Source of the DNA: Mortierella alpina
Lineage: Eukaryota > Mortierellomycota > Mortierellomycetes > Mortierellales > Mortierellaceae
Assembly: GCA_029449245.1 (NCBI GenBank)
Contig: JANATF010000006.1
Span: forward strand, 620,001-684,000
Direction of reading: 5' to 3'
Length of the DNA: 64,000 nucleotides
The notes beneath the pieces are model-generated. The model was not told the DNA's origin and did not search any database. It was given only the letters and a program-made list of their open reading frames with translations. Of this stretch, positions 1-11,590 are shown piece after piece; position 1 is the stretch's first letter; each line of letters begins with the position of its first letter. The position numbers were made by a program, and so were the translations under genes.

Positions 1-1545
1 GAGTCAACAAACGCGGCGCTGGTGGCAGCCCTGATCTTGGTCCCGATCTCGTCGGTGGAAGGGCAGGGGGCCAGTGACGTGGAGGTGATTGCGAGACAGC
101 AGGGGATAGGGCATCGCTTAGCAAAGCCGTTGGAGAAGCGGTCGCAGTTGAAGGGTTGTTTGTGGGCGCGAGAGGCACGATGGCCGTGGGAGGCACGGAC
201 ACTGGTGATGATCTCTGGTATCTAGCAAAAGAAATCACAAGAGGCGTTCTATTATTACTCTTTGTTTGGTGGGAGGAGGTCGAAATATGGTACATGCGTC
301 ATGCAGTCAATCTGTCCTCTCATGGTCCCTTTACCTGTCGGTTTCAATCTGTTCAAACACCACTTTTGCCTTGCGCAGCTTTACATTTCGAGTCCTTGGC
401 TTTGCGTACAGTTCAACAGCGAGAAGAGTGTTCTCGCAATGGAACAGTCTAGGCACTTTGACCTGAATTTCCACACCGCCACTGTCCAGACCCATGGCGA
501 TCCGTGGCTGCAGATGTGCCGAAGGATATACAATCCTGTGGATCAAGATGGGTCTCCTCAGGATGATGGACTCGGTAGTGGAGGAGTCGGTTCCTGGGGA
601 CGACGTGAGCTCCAGACTGACCTGCAGTTCATATCGAATCTTTCCAATCGCCAAGTTTGTACTGTCTGGCAAGTGTCCAGGCAATGTCAGATCAATCGGC
701 AGGGACTCATGGCGATGATGGATAGGAGTTCCCTGCGCTGCTATCGCGGATGCTGTTCCAGAATGGACTGGTGATTCTTCAGACGGCGACAGGTTAGAGC
801 CCGAGTGCAGGGCTAATGGTGTTGGTATAAAGTCATGTGTATGATGAACCGGGGTCTCTGTTGTTGCAGTCGATCCTCCTGATTCGTAGCGCAATACTGC
901 AGTGTCCTAACATAGCCCCCCATAAGATGATCCATCCCGCAACAGAGTGTCAATAACTTGTAAACACGTCTTGGCCATAGACTCTCCTGTTAGGAGCGAA
1001 CTTTTGAAGCGTCACGGATCACAGAAGCGATCAAAAGCTACCAAGTGACGATTGTACCATACCGCATATCCCATAAAGTCTATCCGAGCATCCTTGAGAA
1101 CCAACTCCTTGTCCGTGGTCCAGTCTAGCTCCACACTACCCTTGAGCGAGTACTGAAAGCCGTCGCTCGAACGGTCGTAAATCTCGACGGTGTCAGACTC
1201 CAGTTCAAGAGTTGCCGTCAGTCCCGAGGGTGTGGTGTGGGATGCAGGTGCATTGAGAAGGTGTTGCTGCTGGCGCTCGAGTTCCATGGGCGGCGGTGCT
1301 TGGTCTGGCTGCGGAGCGACGACGACAATGTCCTGCGAGTTGACGGTCCTAAGGGCAGTGTATGGCGGCTCGGTGTCCGTGTCGATGGGTGCCTGAGGGC
1401 TCTCCTGCGAGGAATGCAATGCGGCGCTGACGAGATGGAGCTCTGAATAGGACGGTGTCCTGTCCGTTGCGGCATTGGCGCGGTACACACTCGAGTCGGA
1501 CCTGAGCGCATAGTCGTCTGCGTCCTCTGCCGAGAGTGCGGACAT
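1..1545 (-). CDS. alpha-arrestin-like protein, 3' end outside window
   Basis: Alpha-arrestins are adaptors that link membrane cargo to ubiquitin ligases and endocytosis. Visible exons in transcript order: 1545 to about 1028, about 897 to 335, and 221 to the window edge. The first exon has a Ser-rich N terminus, then an arrestin-N beta-strand pattern (LKGSVELDW, ARIDFMGYAVWY). The second holds the typical LPIDLTLPGHLP and GKIRYELQ strands, then an arrestin-C start. The intron 222-334 is clear (GTAAAG donor, CTAG acceptor). Its downstream exon is open and Pro/Ser/Thr-rich up to the edge. The first junction is unresolved: a donor after HL (near 1026) or after DRF (near 1010), joined to an acceptor near 906 or 897, would both keep frame. 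No PPxY motif is visible in the part present. Cargo cannot be named. Confidence 0.75.
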
Positions 1546-2083
1546 TTGCGTGTCTGTGCGGCTGCTGATGTCAGATGGTGTTCAGGCTAGGCAAAGCAAA
1601 GCAGTGGGAAGGAAGGCAGTGTGGAGGTGAGAGAGTGGGAGAATTGAGAGTGAGGAAGGGACAAGCAAGAGATACATGCGCCTGATATCATGTCTCGAAC
1701 ACAAGCACGGGGGAATCTTTCGCACGTCCAATAGACGACGCGCGTGTTGGGCCCATATAAAACAGCCCTACAGCATGCACCAGTCTATGCACTGTTCAGA
1801 GTATTCACATTATTCATATGGGAGAGTGGGACACATCAACCGCTGCCTCTGACTGCGCTTGCGATGACTTTTTGTCGCTTCGCAAGCTCAAAGGAACAGG
1901 ACACTTTGTTCTGCCGCGTCTCCCTGCGCCTGCTATGCAGCCAAGCCCGTAAGTCCCGTGACAACCAATGACGCAGTGTGAAACACCTCATCGTGCAAGT
2001 TTACTCTTTCACAACACACAACTTCCCCCAATTCGTCCCTGTCTACTCGTCAACTCATCCTTCATCCACATCTGATTATCAAA
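1546..2083. other. intergenic, divergent promoter region arrestin/ATP19
   Basis: The two flanking genes start in opposite directions from this 538-base gap, so it probably carries both promoters. Just before the ATP19 start (about 1980-2083) the + strand is pyrimidine- and A-rich, like a fungal 5' leader. I see no coding sequence or RNA gene here. Confidence 0.6.
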
Positions 2084-2827
2084 ATGGGAGCTGAATACAT
2101 CGTCTTTGGTCGTTCCATCCCCACCTACAAGGTATCGCATCTATCGACTCTCCCTCTTTCTGCCTACTCGGGCGTCAGCTAGCCTCTTTTGTGGCCCCGC
2201 CGAACATATCCTCCACCCTCTCGACAAATACGGATCAACCTGGACGGACATTTACGGGAGGAGATGGACTCTCATGTACAATCGACTCCACACCACGATC
2301 AGAACACCGGTCGATCGCCCTTCTGAACACAGTCCTTCAACATCTTGCCACCGAAAACTTGGCCCACAAAATAGTCGTTGATCGAGAACGCAGGCATGGT
2401 GCCATCTACATCAAAGCAGAGAAAGTCCAGCGTTCAAAAGATCTCTTCCAGGAACAGCAAACTCGACGAAAAGGATATAGACCTTAGAAGACCTTACAAA
2501 AGTCATCACAATGGCGTCCACCATCTTCTCTTTATGACTGGACGAGCAGGATGGAAGATAGATAGCACTGCTTATCAGGAAGTGCACAAGCATTCAGTTT
2601 GGCGTTTTACGCGGTTATCCTAACGTATATCACTTGGTCTCTCACACACTTTCTCGCTCTAGTTGGCCCTTGCCACCTACGCTGCCGTTGCCGCCCCCAT
2701 TGTTGCCATGAAGATGGGCAAGAAGGAGGCTCCCGCCAACGTCATCCAGGCTGCTTCCCAGGACGAGGAGGCTTTCATCCGCGAGTTCATCAAGGCCGCC
2801 GAGGAGGATCAGCCCAAGAACGTTTAA
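2084..2827 (+). CDS. ATP19: mitochondrial F1Fo ATP synthase subunit k
   Basis: Small subunit associated with the dimeric F1Fo ATP synthase of the inner mitochondrial membrane. Exons 2084-2131 and 2663-2827 join in phase 0 and give 70 residues, close to the roughly 68 of yeast Atp19. The start reads MGAEYIVFGRSIPTYK, matching the family's opening (MGAxYxxxGxxIP). A hydrophobic helix (LALATYAAVAAPIVAM, residues 17-32) follows, then a Lys patch and an acidic C terminus. The single intron has a clean GTATCG donor and CTCTAG acceptor, but at 531 nt it is over twice as long as the coding sequence. The gene converges on TRM82, with 164 bases between the stops. Confidence 0.9.
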
Positions 2828-2889
2828 GTGCTTGCTTGATCGATCAAACACCCTTCCCCCTCTATACAGTCAAAACCTCCACTCCTTTC

Positions 2890-2895
2890 AATAAA
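2890..2895 (+). terminator. AATAAA polyadenylation-like hexamer of ATP19
   Basis: A perfect AATAAA lies 63 bases after the ATP19 stop, in the short convergent gap. Use as a poly(A) signal is inference. Confidence 0.5.
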
Positions 2896-2991
2896 AGCAA
2901 CTCAGTTGATCACAAATGGTTTGTTCTCCTGGGCACTTTTTAATATTGGCGCTCGTACACGTTCTCCTCAGGGTCGACCTGTCTCAAACTT

Positions 2992-5055
2992 CTATTCCTG
3001 CACCTGCTCGGGCGTTGCTGCAGAGGATGAATCAGCTGCAGCAGCGTCAGGGATCTTCCTAGAGTTCTTGTTCTTTCTCCGCTTCTTGGACAAGGGTGCG
3101 TCTGGATCACCCGCCAAACGGGCCGCCTCCTTTTCCTCGCGGGCCTTCTTCAACTCGCGCCAGTCCGTGGTGTGCTTTCTCAATTCCTCGGTATAAACAA
3201 AGTGATCGGGAATAACCTCGACGGTCTTGGATCCAAACGTGTTGACGTACTTTGCAAGATCCTCCTGCTGGACGTATTCGTTGTCGTAAACAGACACAGC
3301 ATGGCTCGTTTGACCCTCGGCAGGAATAGCTGAAGTCCACAGGTTTCCGGAACGATCGTATTCTGCTGACAAGGGTGTACCTTCCAACTCGACAATCTTG
3401 AACAACTCGGCCTTGGCAGCAGCTTCATCCCATTGAAGAATCAAAAGCCTCGACTCCCTTAAAAAAAGAAATGAAAAGATATAAATGATCCGTTCCAGAA
3501 ATTAACGTAGCACCATCCAAATGCCGCGTCGAGAGGCGACCAAAAAAAGCGTGTGTGTGTGTGGTGTATGTGTGTGTGTGGGGGGGGGGGGGCGTAGCTT
3601 ACTTTTCAATAACGACAGCAATGTGGTTCTTGCGCTCGCAGATCGAAAACGAGAACACTGTGACATCATCCTCGGCATCCGCCTCTGCTGGAGGCATACC
3701 GAGAGCCTCGCGAATGTTGAACGTCTGGACCTCCTGGCCCTTCAGGAACTCCCAAATGCGGATCGTGGCATCTCCAGCACCGGATATCAAGTACTTCTGA
3801 GAGGCACCGGGCAAGACCTTGATGGTAGTCACGAAGCTAACAGGTAAAACGAAAACAATTATTCAGTGAGTGATTTTGGTAGTTTGGCGAGTGCTTGGAC
3901 CACTCTGTCCTAGATCCTTGATCCCAATGTGTTTTACCTAGTGTGTCCCAAGCAGTAGGTTTCAATGTTGTGACCTTTGGGGTACTGGCTAACCCGAATA
4001 TGCTCGTCGCGATCGGATGTGATGATATACTTGTTGTCCTTGGTCAAGGCCTGTATCCACACACGAGTAAAAAAATATCAGTGATGTGGACGCAAATTCA
4101 CCGCTCCATTGTTCCTAGCGGGTTACAGCGTTCTTTGAGGGCGTGCCAAATTCTTACAAGATCTGTGGCCATGGAAACATGTCCAAGAATGGGCTGCTCG
4201 CCTTCATCTTCATCGCCCTCTGCATCCTCGGAGGTCTCTGCTGTCTTAATTGGGGCAACAACGTCGGGGATATCGCGGATCATGCTAGTGTGGACAGAAG
4301 GGAGAACATTCGTCAGTATTGAATACTCACTCCGGTACTGATCATATAACCTTTTACAAGGCTAGCATCCACAGTTATTGATCTTGCATCATACTTGTAA
4401 ACATCGCCAAACTTATCTGCGGTAATGACATGGGATCCATCCTTGTTAAACTCGAGAGCATTCGAACGGCGAACCAAGGTTCTAAAAGTGAGGAAGGAGG
4501 CGTTGATTGAGTTTTAGTTCTTCTGTACCCTTCAGCATGTGCTGATCCAATCGATGACCATGAGCTGTGTGCGTGTAACTGCTTTCCAGTACCAGTCGCC
4601 TTTACCTAGTTCCGAGGCACTTCCATGACTCTGTGTCCCAGATCTTCATGACCTTATCGTCCGCAGCAGTGGCCAAAAACGCGCCATCGGGGCTGAAGGC
4701 AAGGACTTGCACGCGAGCCTTGTTCTCCTGAGCAGCATCGGGGGTGTTGGTCAGAGGCTGAGCCTGAAGTCCATTTGAGTCGCGCTCCTCAAGGGCCACC
4801 GTGCTGGCTAGGATAGTTCCACTCCTGTTAACGATGGTAGAAGAGGCAGAGTTTTAGCCGTTAGTTCTGCTGGTTCGATACGGTCCTGTAGCCTAATCTG
4901 CCCATGGTCGCCTTCTCCTTGACATGGTGTTATGGTGTTGAAAAGCATGAGTCGCTTTACTTGGTGTCGACCGACTGGAGATGCTCCCCAAAAGAGAGTA
5001 CGACAACGTCCTTTGTAGGGTGACGGATAATGTGACTGAATGGTAAAAGAGGCAT
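2992..5055 (-). CDS. TRM82: tRNA (guanine-N7) methyltransferase non-catalytic subunit (WD repeat)
   Basis: Trm82/WDR4 partners the catalytic Trm8 to make m7G46 in tRNA. Seven exons in transcript order: 5055-4961, 4824-4606, 4481-4395, 4284-4158, 4050-3938, 3836-3603, 3457-2992. All phases close, giving 446 residues. The N terminus contains a short beta strand followed by a WD unit ([21 protein letters not shown]-like). The family-typical blocks are [36 protein letters not shown] and [13 protein letters not shown]. An acidic insert precedes the GHVSMATDL block. The C-terminal 60 residues are a Lys/Arg-rich tail ending in a Ser/Ala/Glu stretch. The stop lies 164 bases from convergent ATP19, and the start lies 179 bases downstream of the GTR1 stop on the same strand. 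Confidence 0.93.
3551..3592. repeat. GT dinucleotide tract followed by a run of 13 G
   Basis: An interrupted (GT)n tract leads into an uninterrupted G13 at 3580-3592. It lies inside the last TRM82 intron, a few bases inside the splice donor. On the transcript it reads as poly(C) followed by (AC)n. Confidence 0.9.
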
Positions 5056-5234
5056 AGCGTGAATGGGCGTTGTTGAGCTGACAAGAGATGCGCTTCAAGT
5101 CTCTTGTCTTCTTTGTTTTCGGCATAAACAAGTTTAAAACACAGTCACCACCAGTCTTTTTTTTTTTTTTTTTGCGCATGGTTTTATTGCTCCTGGTCGC
5201 TGATATATTCCGCCGCGAGTTGTGAACCTCTTTT

Positions 5235-6738
<1,504 letters not shown>

Positions 6739-7314
6739 GTTGGCAAGTTTGATGTTCCTGTTGGGTGTTTGTCGTGTGTGGTTGTCTAGGGGTAGTGGGA
6801 GGAGTCTGCGTCTGTGTCTGTGGGAGAATGATGTGAGTTTGCAAAGACTCTGAGAGTGAAGCACAAAAAGTGAAAAAAAGATCACGTGCAACACGCGAGG
6901 GTGCCTTTTGGGACCTGAGCGAGTGGACGCGCTTGTCTCTGGCCCCTGACATGGATACTGACAATGTCCTGCACAAACCACTTGGACCACCTCTGATGCC
7001 AATACCCGGGAAAAGACCTACCTGAGACTTGCCAGCACCGTGCCTGCATGCTGCTGGGTGGAGTGGCGGAAAGGCGAGTACGAAGCAGTTGAGTTTATGC
7101 GACGGCGCTGGGCGCTGAGCGCGGAAAATCTTTATTTCTGGACTCAGCCTCACCCCCAGGCAGATCCCTTCCATTGTCCCTTTCCATCCGCTCCTTCGAC
7201 TCATCCGTCCTGCTTGTCCTTCCTGTCCTCCCTACTTCACTCTCTCTCAGACCCTCTGTCCTCTCTGTCTCCTCGATACTTTTCTCTCTGCTGCACCGAT
7301 CAGCCTGCTTCTGA
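6739..7314. other. intergenic, divergent promoter GTR1 / membrane protein
   Basis: Both flanking genes start from this 576-base gap. From about 7160 to 7300 the + strand is strongly CT-rich, as in a fungal leader for the rightward gene. I see no separate gene. Confidence 0.5.
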
Positions 7315-9642
7315 ATGGGCTTCTTCCGGCCACTATGCATCACCTCCGATGGAGAGCGCATGTTCATGGTCGGCTATTTCCCAATAAAACATGCAACTGT
7401 CAACCGTTCACACCACCGTGTCCTCCTACTTCAGTCTCAGACTCGACCGACCTCCTTCAAACACGCCTCCTGGATAGTCATCAGCACTTTTCCGTCGATA
7501 CCCTTAGAGCGTGAGGGACTAGGACCTCTCCTGGACAGACTCGCCTCTGAGGACAGCAGTTGCAGTATAGACTCTCGACAACAGACCTTTGTATGGATCA
7601 CGCGTCGCCTGTGGACCAAGGATATCAGCGACACCTCCTCGTCGCTTTTGGGTATAAAGCACAGCATTCTCGCGGAGACCGGCGCTTGGACTGTCATAAA
7701 GGCAGGCAGGCTCAACGGCGCTACGGGAGATTGTTTTACGTTCACAAATGCTATCGAGAAGAGCGTCATGCTTGCTTTGGAAAGCGGATTATTTGTTCAC
7801 GCCCAAATCTCGGGTTCTGGCGACGGCATCGTCTTGGCTGCACTTGAGGGCGGCAGCTTTGTTCAGTCTAAACGGATATGGTCTTTGGTAAGTTAGGTTA
7901 TAGCCTGGTGTCGACGACCAAAAACGAAAGAGAAATGCTCTCATCAAGATTTGGGCTTTTGGGCTTTCGGGAGCGATCGACTCTCAACTTCGCCCTGTTC
8001 ACTTGTCTCTCCTTTATTGACACGCACTTGTTGTATACATAGGACGCTGCAACGTGTGGAACACCTAGAGCTCTCGCTTATACCCGTGGCACTCTATACC
8101 TGATGGGATCCAACAAAGTTCTGACATTATTTCCGATGAGTACCACTGCCACCGATAATGTCGCGCTACAAGAGTTCCAGGAGTCGCTTGCGCCTAGCAC
8201 AGCGCGAAGGTTTCGCCTCTCATCACTACCAGACGAGTGCCTGAACCCGCGCCTTTACCGCCTGCATACGACCGCTAATGAAAGTAGTCTGCACATTCTT
8301 TGCGTCGTAAGTTACCTTTGATCCGAACCGCTAAATTTTGTAGCCAACCCGTAACCTCTACCTCAGTATTCACCCCGCCCCGCGTCTCTATCATTCTGGA
8401 TATTTCTAGAGTATCCACTCATCAACAGCACCCCGCATGTTTACGTTCGACGGCGTCAAGCTGAATGGGCCTTTCGCATTACGAGAAACGGACTCCCATT
8501 TCAACATTTCAACGTTTATATCCGTGAAGGGATCGGCTCCTTTGACTGCAAGCCTGGACTTTTCAATTGCCGTAGAAGACTGCGGTGCAGTTGGAACGAC
8601 TCGTAGCGTGGCAACTGGGATACTTGATCTTGGCAAGCGCGGCATTGGCGATCCCACATCAACAACCACTACAACCCCAACTGTAAGCTCCTCGCCCACA
8701 ACCTCCAGCGATGGAGGCGACGGTGGTCAGGATAGCGATGGCAGCTCGAGGTCGCCGCCCACGGGTGGTATTGCGGGAGGAATCGTCACAGTACTGGTCA
8801 TCCTTCTAATCGTCTATTGCCGATTCATTCGCAAGAAACATCTCAAAGCCAAAATTGACCGGATCATGCAAAGGAGTGAACAAGGCGGGGTGGTGCGTCC
8901 TGATGCGATATGGACGACACCATCGCACACAGTCCTCCCACCTCCATTACCGACGTTGCCACATCGACCACCCCCACTACCAGAGCATATTGATCTTGGC
9001 ACAATCCCGACAGAGGAACAAGATTTGGCACATATTGAAATGCAGAGGATGCAAATCGGACCGCTCCCAGCAGCAGTGGGCAGGAGGGCGGCTCCTTTCG
9101 TCCCGGCTTCCGTCCCTGTGGTAGCTGAGAGTGGCATGCCCATAAGCCATATCAACGCGTCTGCGCCAACGCCGTCCAATAGTCATAGCCAACAGCAACT
9201 CCCTCAAGCTTCACAGCATCAGGACTACCATCACAAACACCCGCAAAAACAGTTGCCAGCCCAACACCACCTTCAGGTGTATGCAAATCATCTCTCCCAT
9301 GAGAGTCAGGAAGTCATACTTGGCGAAGACCCATATGCACAGCCTCTCCACATATATTCGGCTTCGGGGTCTTCAATGACCAGCCTTCTCTTGCCCAAGA
9401 GCGAGCCATACGCTTCCCACTCGACATCTTTTGCAGATCACAGCCACAACAGCTACCAGGACCATCCTTATCAGCACCTCGAACCCCATTGCACTCCTAG
9501 TACCCCCGACACTCCCAAGAAGGACAATGTCTGGACCGAGGCTGGCTCTGCGTCTGTGGCAGCGCCGGCGCCGCCGCCGTATCTTGTGAAAGTGACACAG
9601 AACCTCAATAGCCCCAGTGCCCCCGCACCATTGGATGGTTGA
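7315..9642 (+). CDS. single-pass membrane protein with Pro/Gln/His-rich cytoplasmic tail, function unknown
   Basis: I do not recognise a named family. Exons 7315-7887, 8043-8306 and 8410-9642 join in phase 0 and give 689 residues. The first 330 residues read like beta-strand repeats of an extracellular propeller (SDGERMFMVGY, AYTRGTLYLMGSN), but I cannot count blades. A Ser/Thr/Gly linker follows, then a transmembrane helix at about 398-419 (GGIAGGIVTVLVILLIVYC) and a basic stop-transfer (RFIRKKHLK). The tail of about 265 residues is rich in Pro, Gln and His. A type I topology would need a signal peptide, yet none is present at this start and a stop lies directly upstream in frame. A short upstream exon may be missing, so the N terminus is uncertain. 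Confidence 0.6.
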
Positions 9643-9704
9643 CAGCAGTGAAAGCGCGCTCAGAGAAATGATGTAATTGTGATGCAACCTCAGCTATTTC
9701 ACGA

Positions 9705-9710
9705 TATAAA
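9705..9710 (+). promoter_or_regulatory. TATA box of first CsbD-like gene
   Basis: A TATAAA hexamer lies 91 bases before the start codon at 9796, at a distance suiting a leader of about 60 nt. Confidence 0.6.
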
Positions 9711-9795
9711 TGCCCCCTGCCCGCCATACTCTTCATTCAAAAGCACACCAAACGAACCTTTCCGACACCAACTCGCACCAAGAACTATTTCAAGT

Positions 9796-10080
9796 ATGAC
9801 TGATAGACTCCAGAACACCGCCAACTCTGTCATCGGAGGCGCCAAGCAGACTCTCGGCAATGCTGTCGGAAACTCCAGCCTCGCCGCAAATGGAGCCGCA
9901 CAGAAGGCACACGCCGACACCGCCCAGAAGGCCGCCGATGCCAAGACCCACGCCGAAGGTCTCGGAAACTCCATCCAAGGAAACATGCAGAAGACTGTCG
10001 GCGCTGCTGTTGGCAACCATACCCTTGAGGCCAAGGGACACGGTAACGTCGCCCGCGGCGAGATCCAGAAGAACGTTTAA
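9796..10080 (+). CDS. CsbD-like small stress protein, copy 1
   Basis: Intronless gene for a 94-residue, Ala/Gly/Lys-rich protein. It is built from CsbD-type repeats (IGGAKQTLGNAVGN, then KTVGAAVGNHTLEAKGHGNVARGEIQ). Fungal members are often annotated as mismatch/cruciform DNA recognition proteins (Ustilago Hmp1 type); bacterial CsbD is a general-stress protein. No signal or membrane segment is present, so it is probably soluble. It is the most divergent of three tandem paralogues on the same strand. The TATA box and low-structure leader suggest an inducible, highly expressed gene. The family call is secure; the biochemical role is not. Confidence 0.85.
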   Translation: MTDRLQNTANSVIGGAKQTLGNAVGNSSLAANGAAQKAHADTAQKAADAKTHAEGLGNSIQGNMQKTVGAAVGNHTLEAKGHGNVARGEIQKNV

Positions 10081-10531
10081 ATAGCAAACACCTCAATTCG
10101 TCGCCTGTATATGTAGTTCAACAATATACCTGCTGTAATATTTGTACAAAAAACGTTTCTCTCTCTATGCCTCGCTCCCTCTCACGCGCACTCATCTTGA
10201 CTTGACTTGGAACGCCCTGCGCATGTGTCTGTGCACGATCCCTCTCTCAAGCCTTCTTGTAGAATGAAAACAAGTTGATTGTCGTGTTTTGGATTTTAGC
10301 CCAGACCCTGCATCTTTAATGTAAGCGTATTACCGAGAAGTAACAACCAGCAAGGCGCCATACTGCGGAATGTGATGAGAAGGTTTACCGAAGTGCGAAA
10401 GAGCGCGAAGGGTTTCCGTCATCATGATTTCGATTTCACGATGACAACGTATTGACGAGTTGTGCCTGGCACACGAGTTCGAACATTGAAAAAGGGAAGC
10501 CCACGCTTCTCACTACTCTCTCATTACTATC

Positions 10532-10569
<38 letters not shown>

Positions 10570-10576
10570 ACTCACC
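10081..10576. other. spacer and promoter between CsbD-like copies 1 and 2
   Basis: About 500 bases with the 3' end of copy 1 and the promoter of copy 2. An imperfect 9-base inverted repeat (arms 10419-10427 and 10436-10444, one mismatch) lies about 130 bases before the copy 2 start. I see no further gene. Confidence 0.55.
10531..10569 (+). repeat. (CAA)13 repeat in 5' leader of CsbD-like copy 2
   Basis: Thirteen uninterrupted CAA units end seven bases before the ATG. From 10506 to the start codon there is no G at all on the coding strand. (CAA)n is a well-known unstructured, translation-promoting leader type; that it does so here is inference. Confidence 0.9.
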
Positions 10577-10870
10577 ATGTCCAACATCACTGACAAGATC
10601 TTCAACACCGCCAACTCCTACATCGGAGGAGCCAAGCAAACCGTCGGCAACGCTATCGGCAACCCTGACCTCGCCGCCAACGGAGCCTCGCAGAAGGCGC
10701 AAGCTGATGCCGCACAGAAGGCAGCCGAGGCCAAACTCCACGCCGAGGGTGTCGGACACAAGATCGAGGGTCAGGTCCAGCAGACTGTCGGATCCGCCAC
10801 TGGAAACACGACCCTTGAGGCTCGCGGCCACGCTAACGAGGCTCGCGGTGACCTTGAGCGCAGCGTTTAA
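10577..10870 (+). CDS. CsbD-like small stress protein, copy 2
   Basis: Intronless, 97 residues, same fold type as its neighbours: YIGGAKQTVGNAIGN near the N terminus and TVGSATGNTTLEARGHANEA near the C terminus. It differs from copy 3 mainly by a longer N terminus (MSNITDKIF) and scattered substitutions. The stretches around 10682-10735 and 10790-10855 are almost identical in DNA to copy 3, which points to recent tandem duplication or gene conversion. The leader is G-free and carries (CAA)13. The protein is hydrophilic, without a targeting signal. Confidence 0.85.
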   Translation: MSNITDKIFNTANSYIGGAKQTVGNAIGNPDLAANGASQKAQADAAQKAAEAKLHAEGVGHKIEGQVQQTVGSATGNTTLEARGHANEARGDLERSV

Positions 10871-10916
10871 AAAATGAGCCTGTTGCACCCACACTACTGT
10901 AGTCTTACCTCTGTAC

Positions 10917-10922
10917 AATAAA
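10917..10922 (+). terminator. AATAAA polyadenylation-like hexamer of CsbD-like copy 2
   Basis: AATAAA lies 47 bases beyond the stop of copy 2. Use as a poly(A) signal is inferred from position and sequence. Confidence 0.5.
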
Positions 10923-11471
10923 ACAACTCTTTGCTGCACAACACACGTTTGGACAGAGAACAAGTGTATTTGCTTGTGACTATGATGATCAGGAACTAAG
11001 GGTTTGTGCTGCGATGCTACGGTGCTGGTTGCGTCGTTATTTGAACTAACCCTTTGCATCGAAAATGTAAACTAGAGCAGGTGCTGTAGTATCACAAGCG
11101 ATGTGTGTGTTTTTTTTTCTGCTCGTGTCTGCTTGAGATACAGTCACGGTACTACGCCCCGACTCAGCTACAATTTCTGTGCTGATCTCAACTGGTCCAG
11201 AACAGCCTCTCCTTTCTTTCTGGACAAGTCGCGTGCCTGCTGAAGCGCGCTTTGATTAGGTCTTTTTGTTGCAGATGACAGTCGTGTTCTACGGTCTGCT
11301 TTCGTATGCGCTCTCTATCGACCAATATAAGGGGGCGCATATAAAAATGTCGGGCTCGCAGAAGGCGTCATTCCCCCCGATTTGCAACTGAAGACACCAC
11401 CTGTACCTGGACCCGCAATAGGCGTCATCTGAGGACCTCCGCACTTGTGCATTGTGTGATGACATGATGAC

Positions 11472-11505
11472 CAGCACCCTAGCCGAGGAGCTGGTTAGGG
11501 TGCTG
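11472..11505. repeat. inverted repeat, 13-base arms with 8-base loop
   Basis: The arms CAGCACCCTAGCC (11472-11484) and GGTTAGGGTGCTG (11493-11505) are reverse complements except for one position, which would form a G-T pair. The 8-base spacer is GAGGAGCT. It sits about 50 bases upstream of the CRE of CsbD-like copy 3. It could extrude a short cruciform or be a paired binding site. Confidence 0.8.
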
Positions 11506-11557
11506 TTCCATTGCGTTCTGTGTGAGATCATTCACGGACCATTCCTTAAGGTTTTTT

Positions 11558-11565
11558 TGACGTCA
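11558..11565. promoter_or_regulatory. perfect CRE (TGACGTCA) upstream of CsbD-like copy 3
   Basis: The 8-base palindrome TGACGTCA, the binding site of CREB/ATF bZIP factors such as Atf1 and Sko1, lies 18 bases before the TATA box and 121 bases before the start codon. This suits stress-dependent transcription. Binding itself is not shown. Confidence 0.65.
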
Positions 11566-11582
11566 TTTTTGTACCCAGTAGA

Positions 11583-11590
11583 TATATAAG
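11583..11590 (+). promoter_or_regulatory. TATA box of CsbD-like copy 3
   Basis: TATATAAG lies 96 bases upstream of the start codon. All sequence from 11599 to the ATG lacks G and includes CACTCA and CACA repeats (about 11615-11657). Confidence 0.7.

Noticed and set aside
4860-4885. GGTTCGATAC, resembling a tRNA B box
   Set aside because: It lies in the first TRM82 intron with no A box or acceptor stem at the right distance.
10531-10569. Regular repeat considered as a CRISPR-like or tandem array
   Set aside because: A simple trinucleotide repeat without spacers, in a eukaryotic leader.
10436-11059. 207-codon open frame on the minus strand, Val-rich
   Set aside because: It is antisense to CsbD-like copy 2 and to the (CAA)13 tract, which yields poly-Val. 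No domain is visible, and an equivalent shadow exists opposite copy 3.
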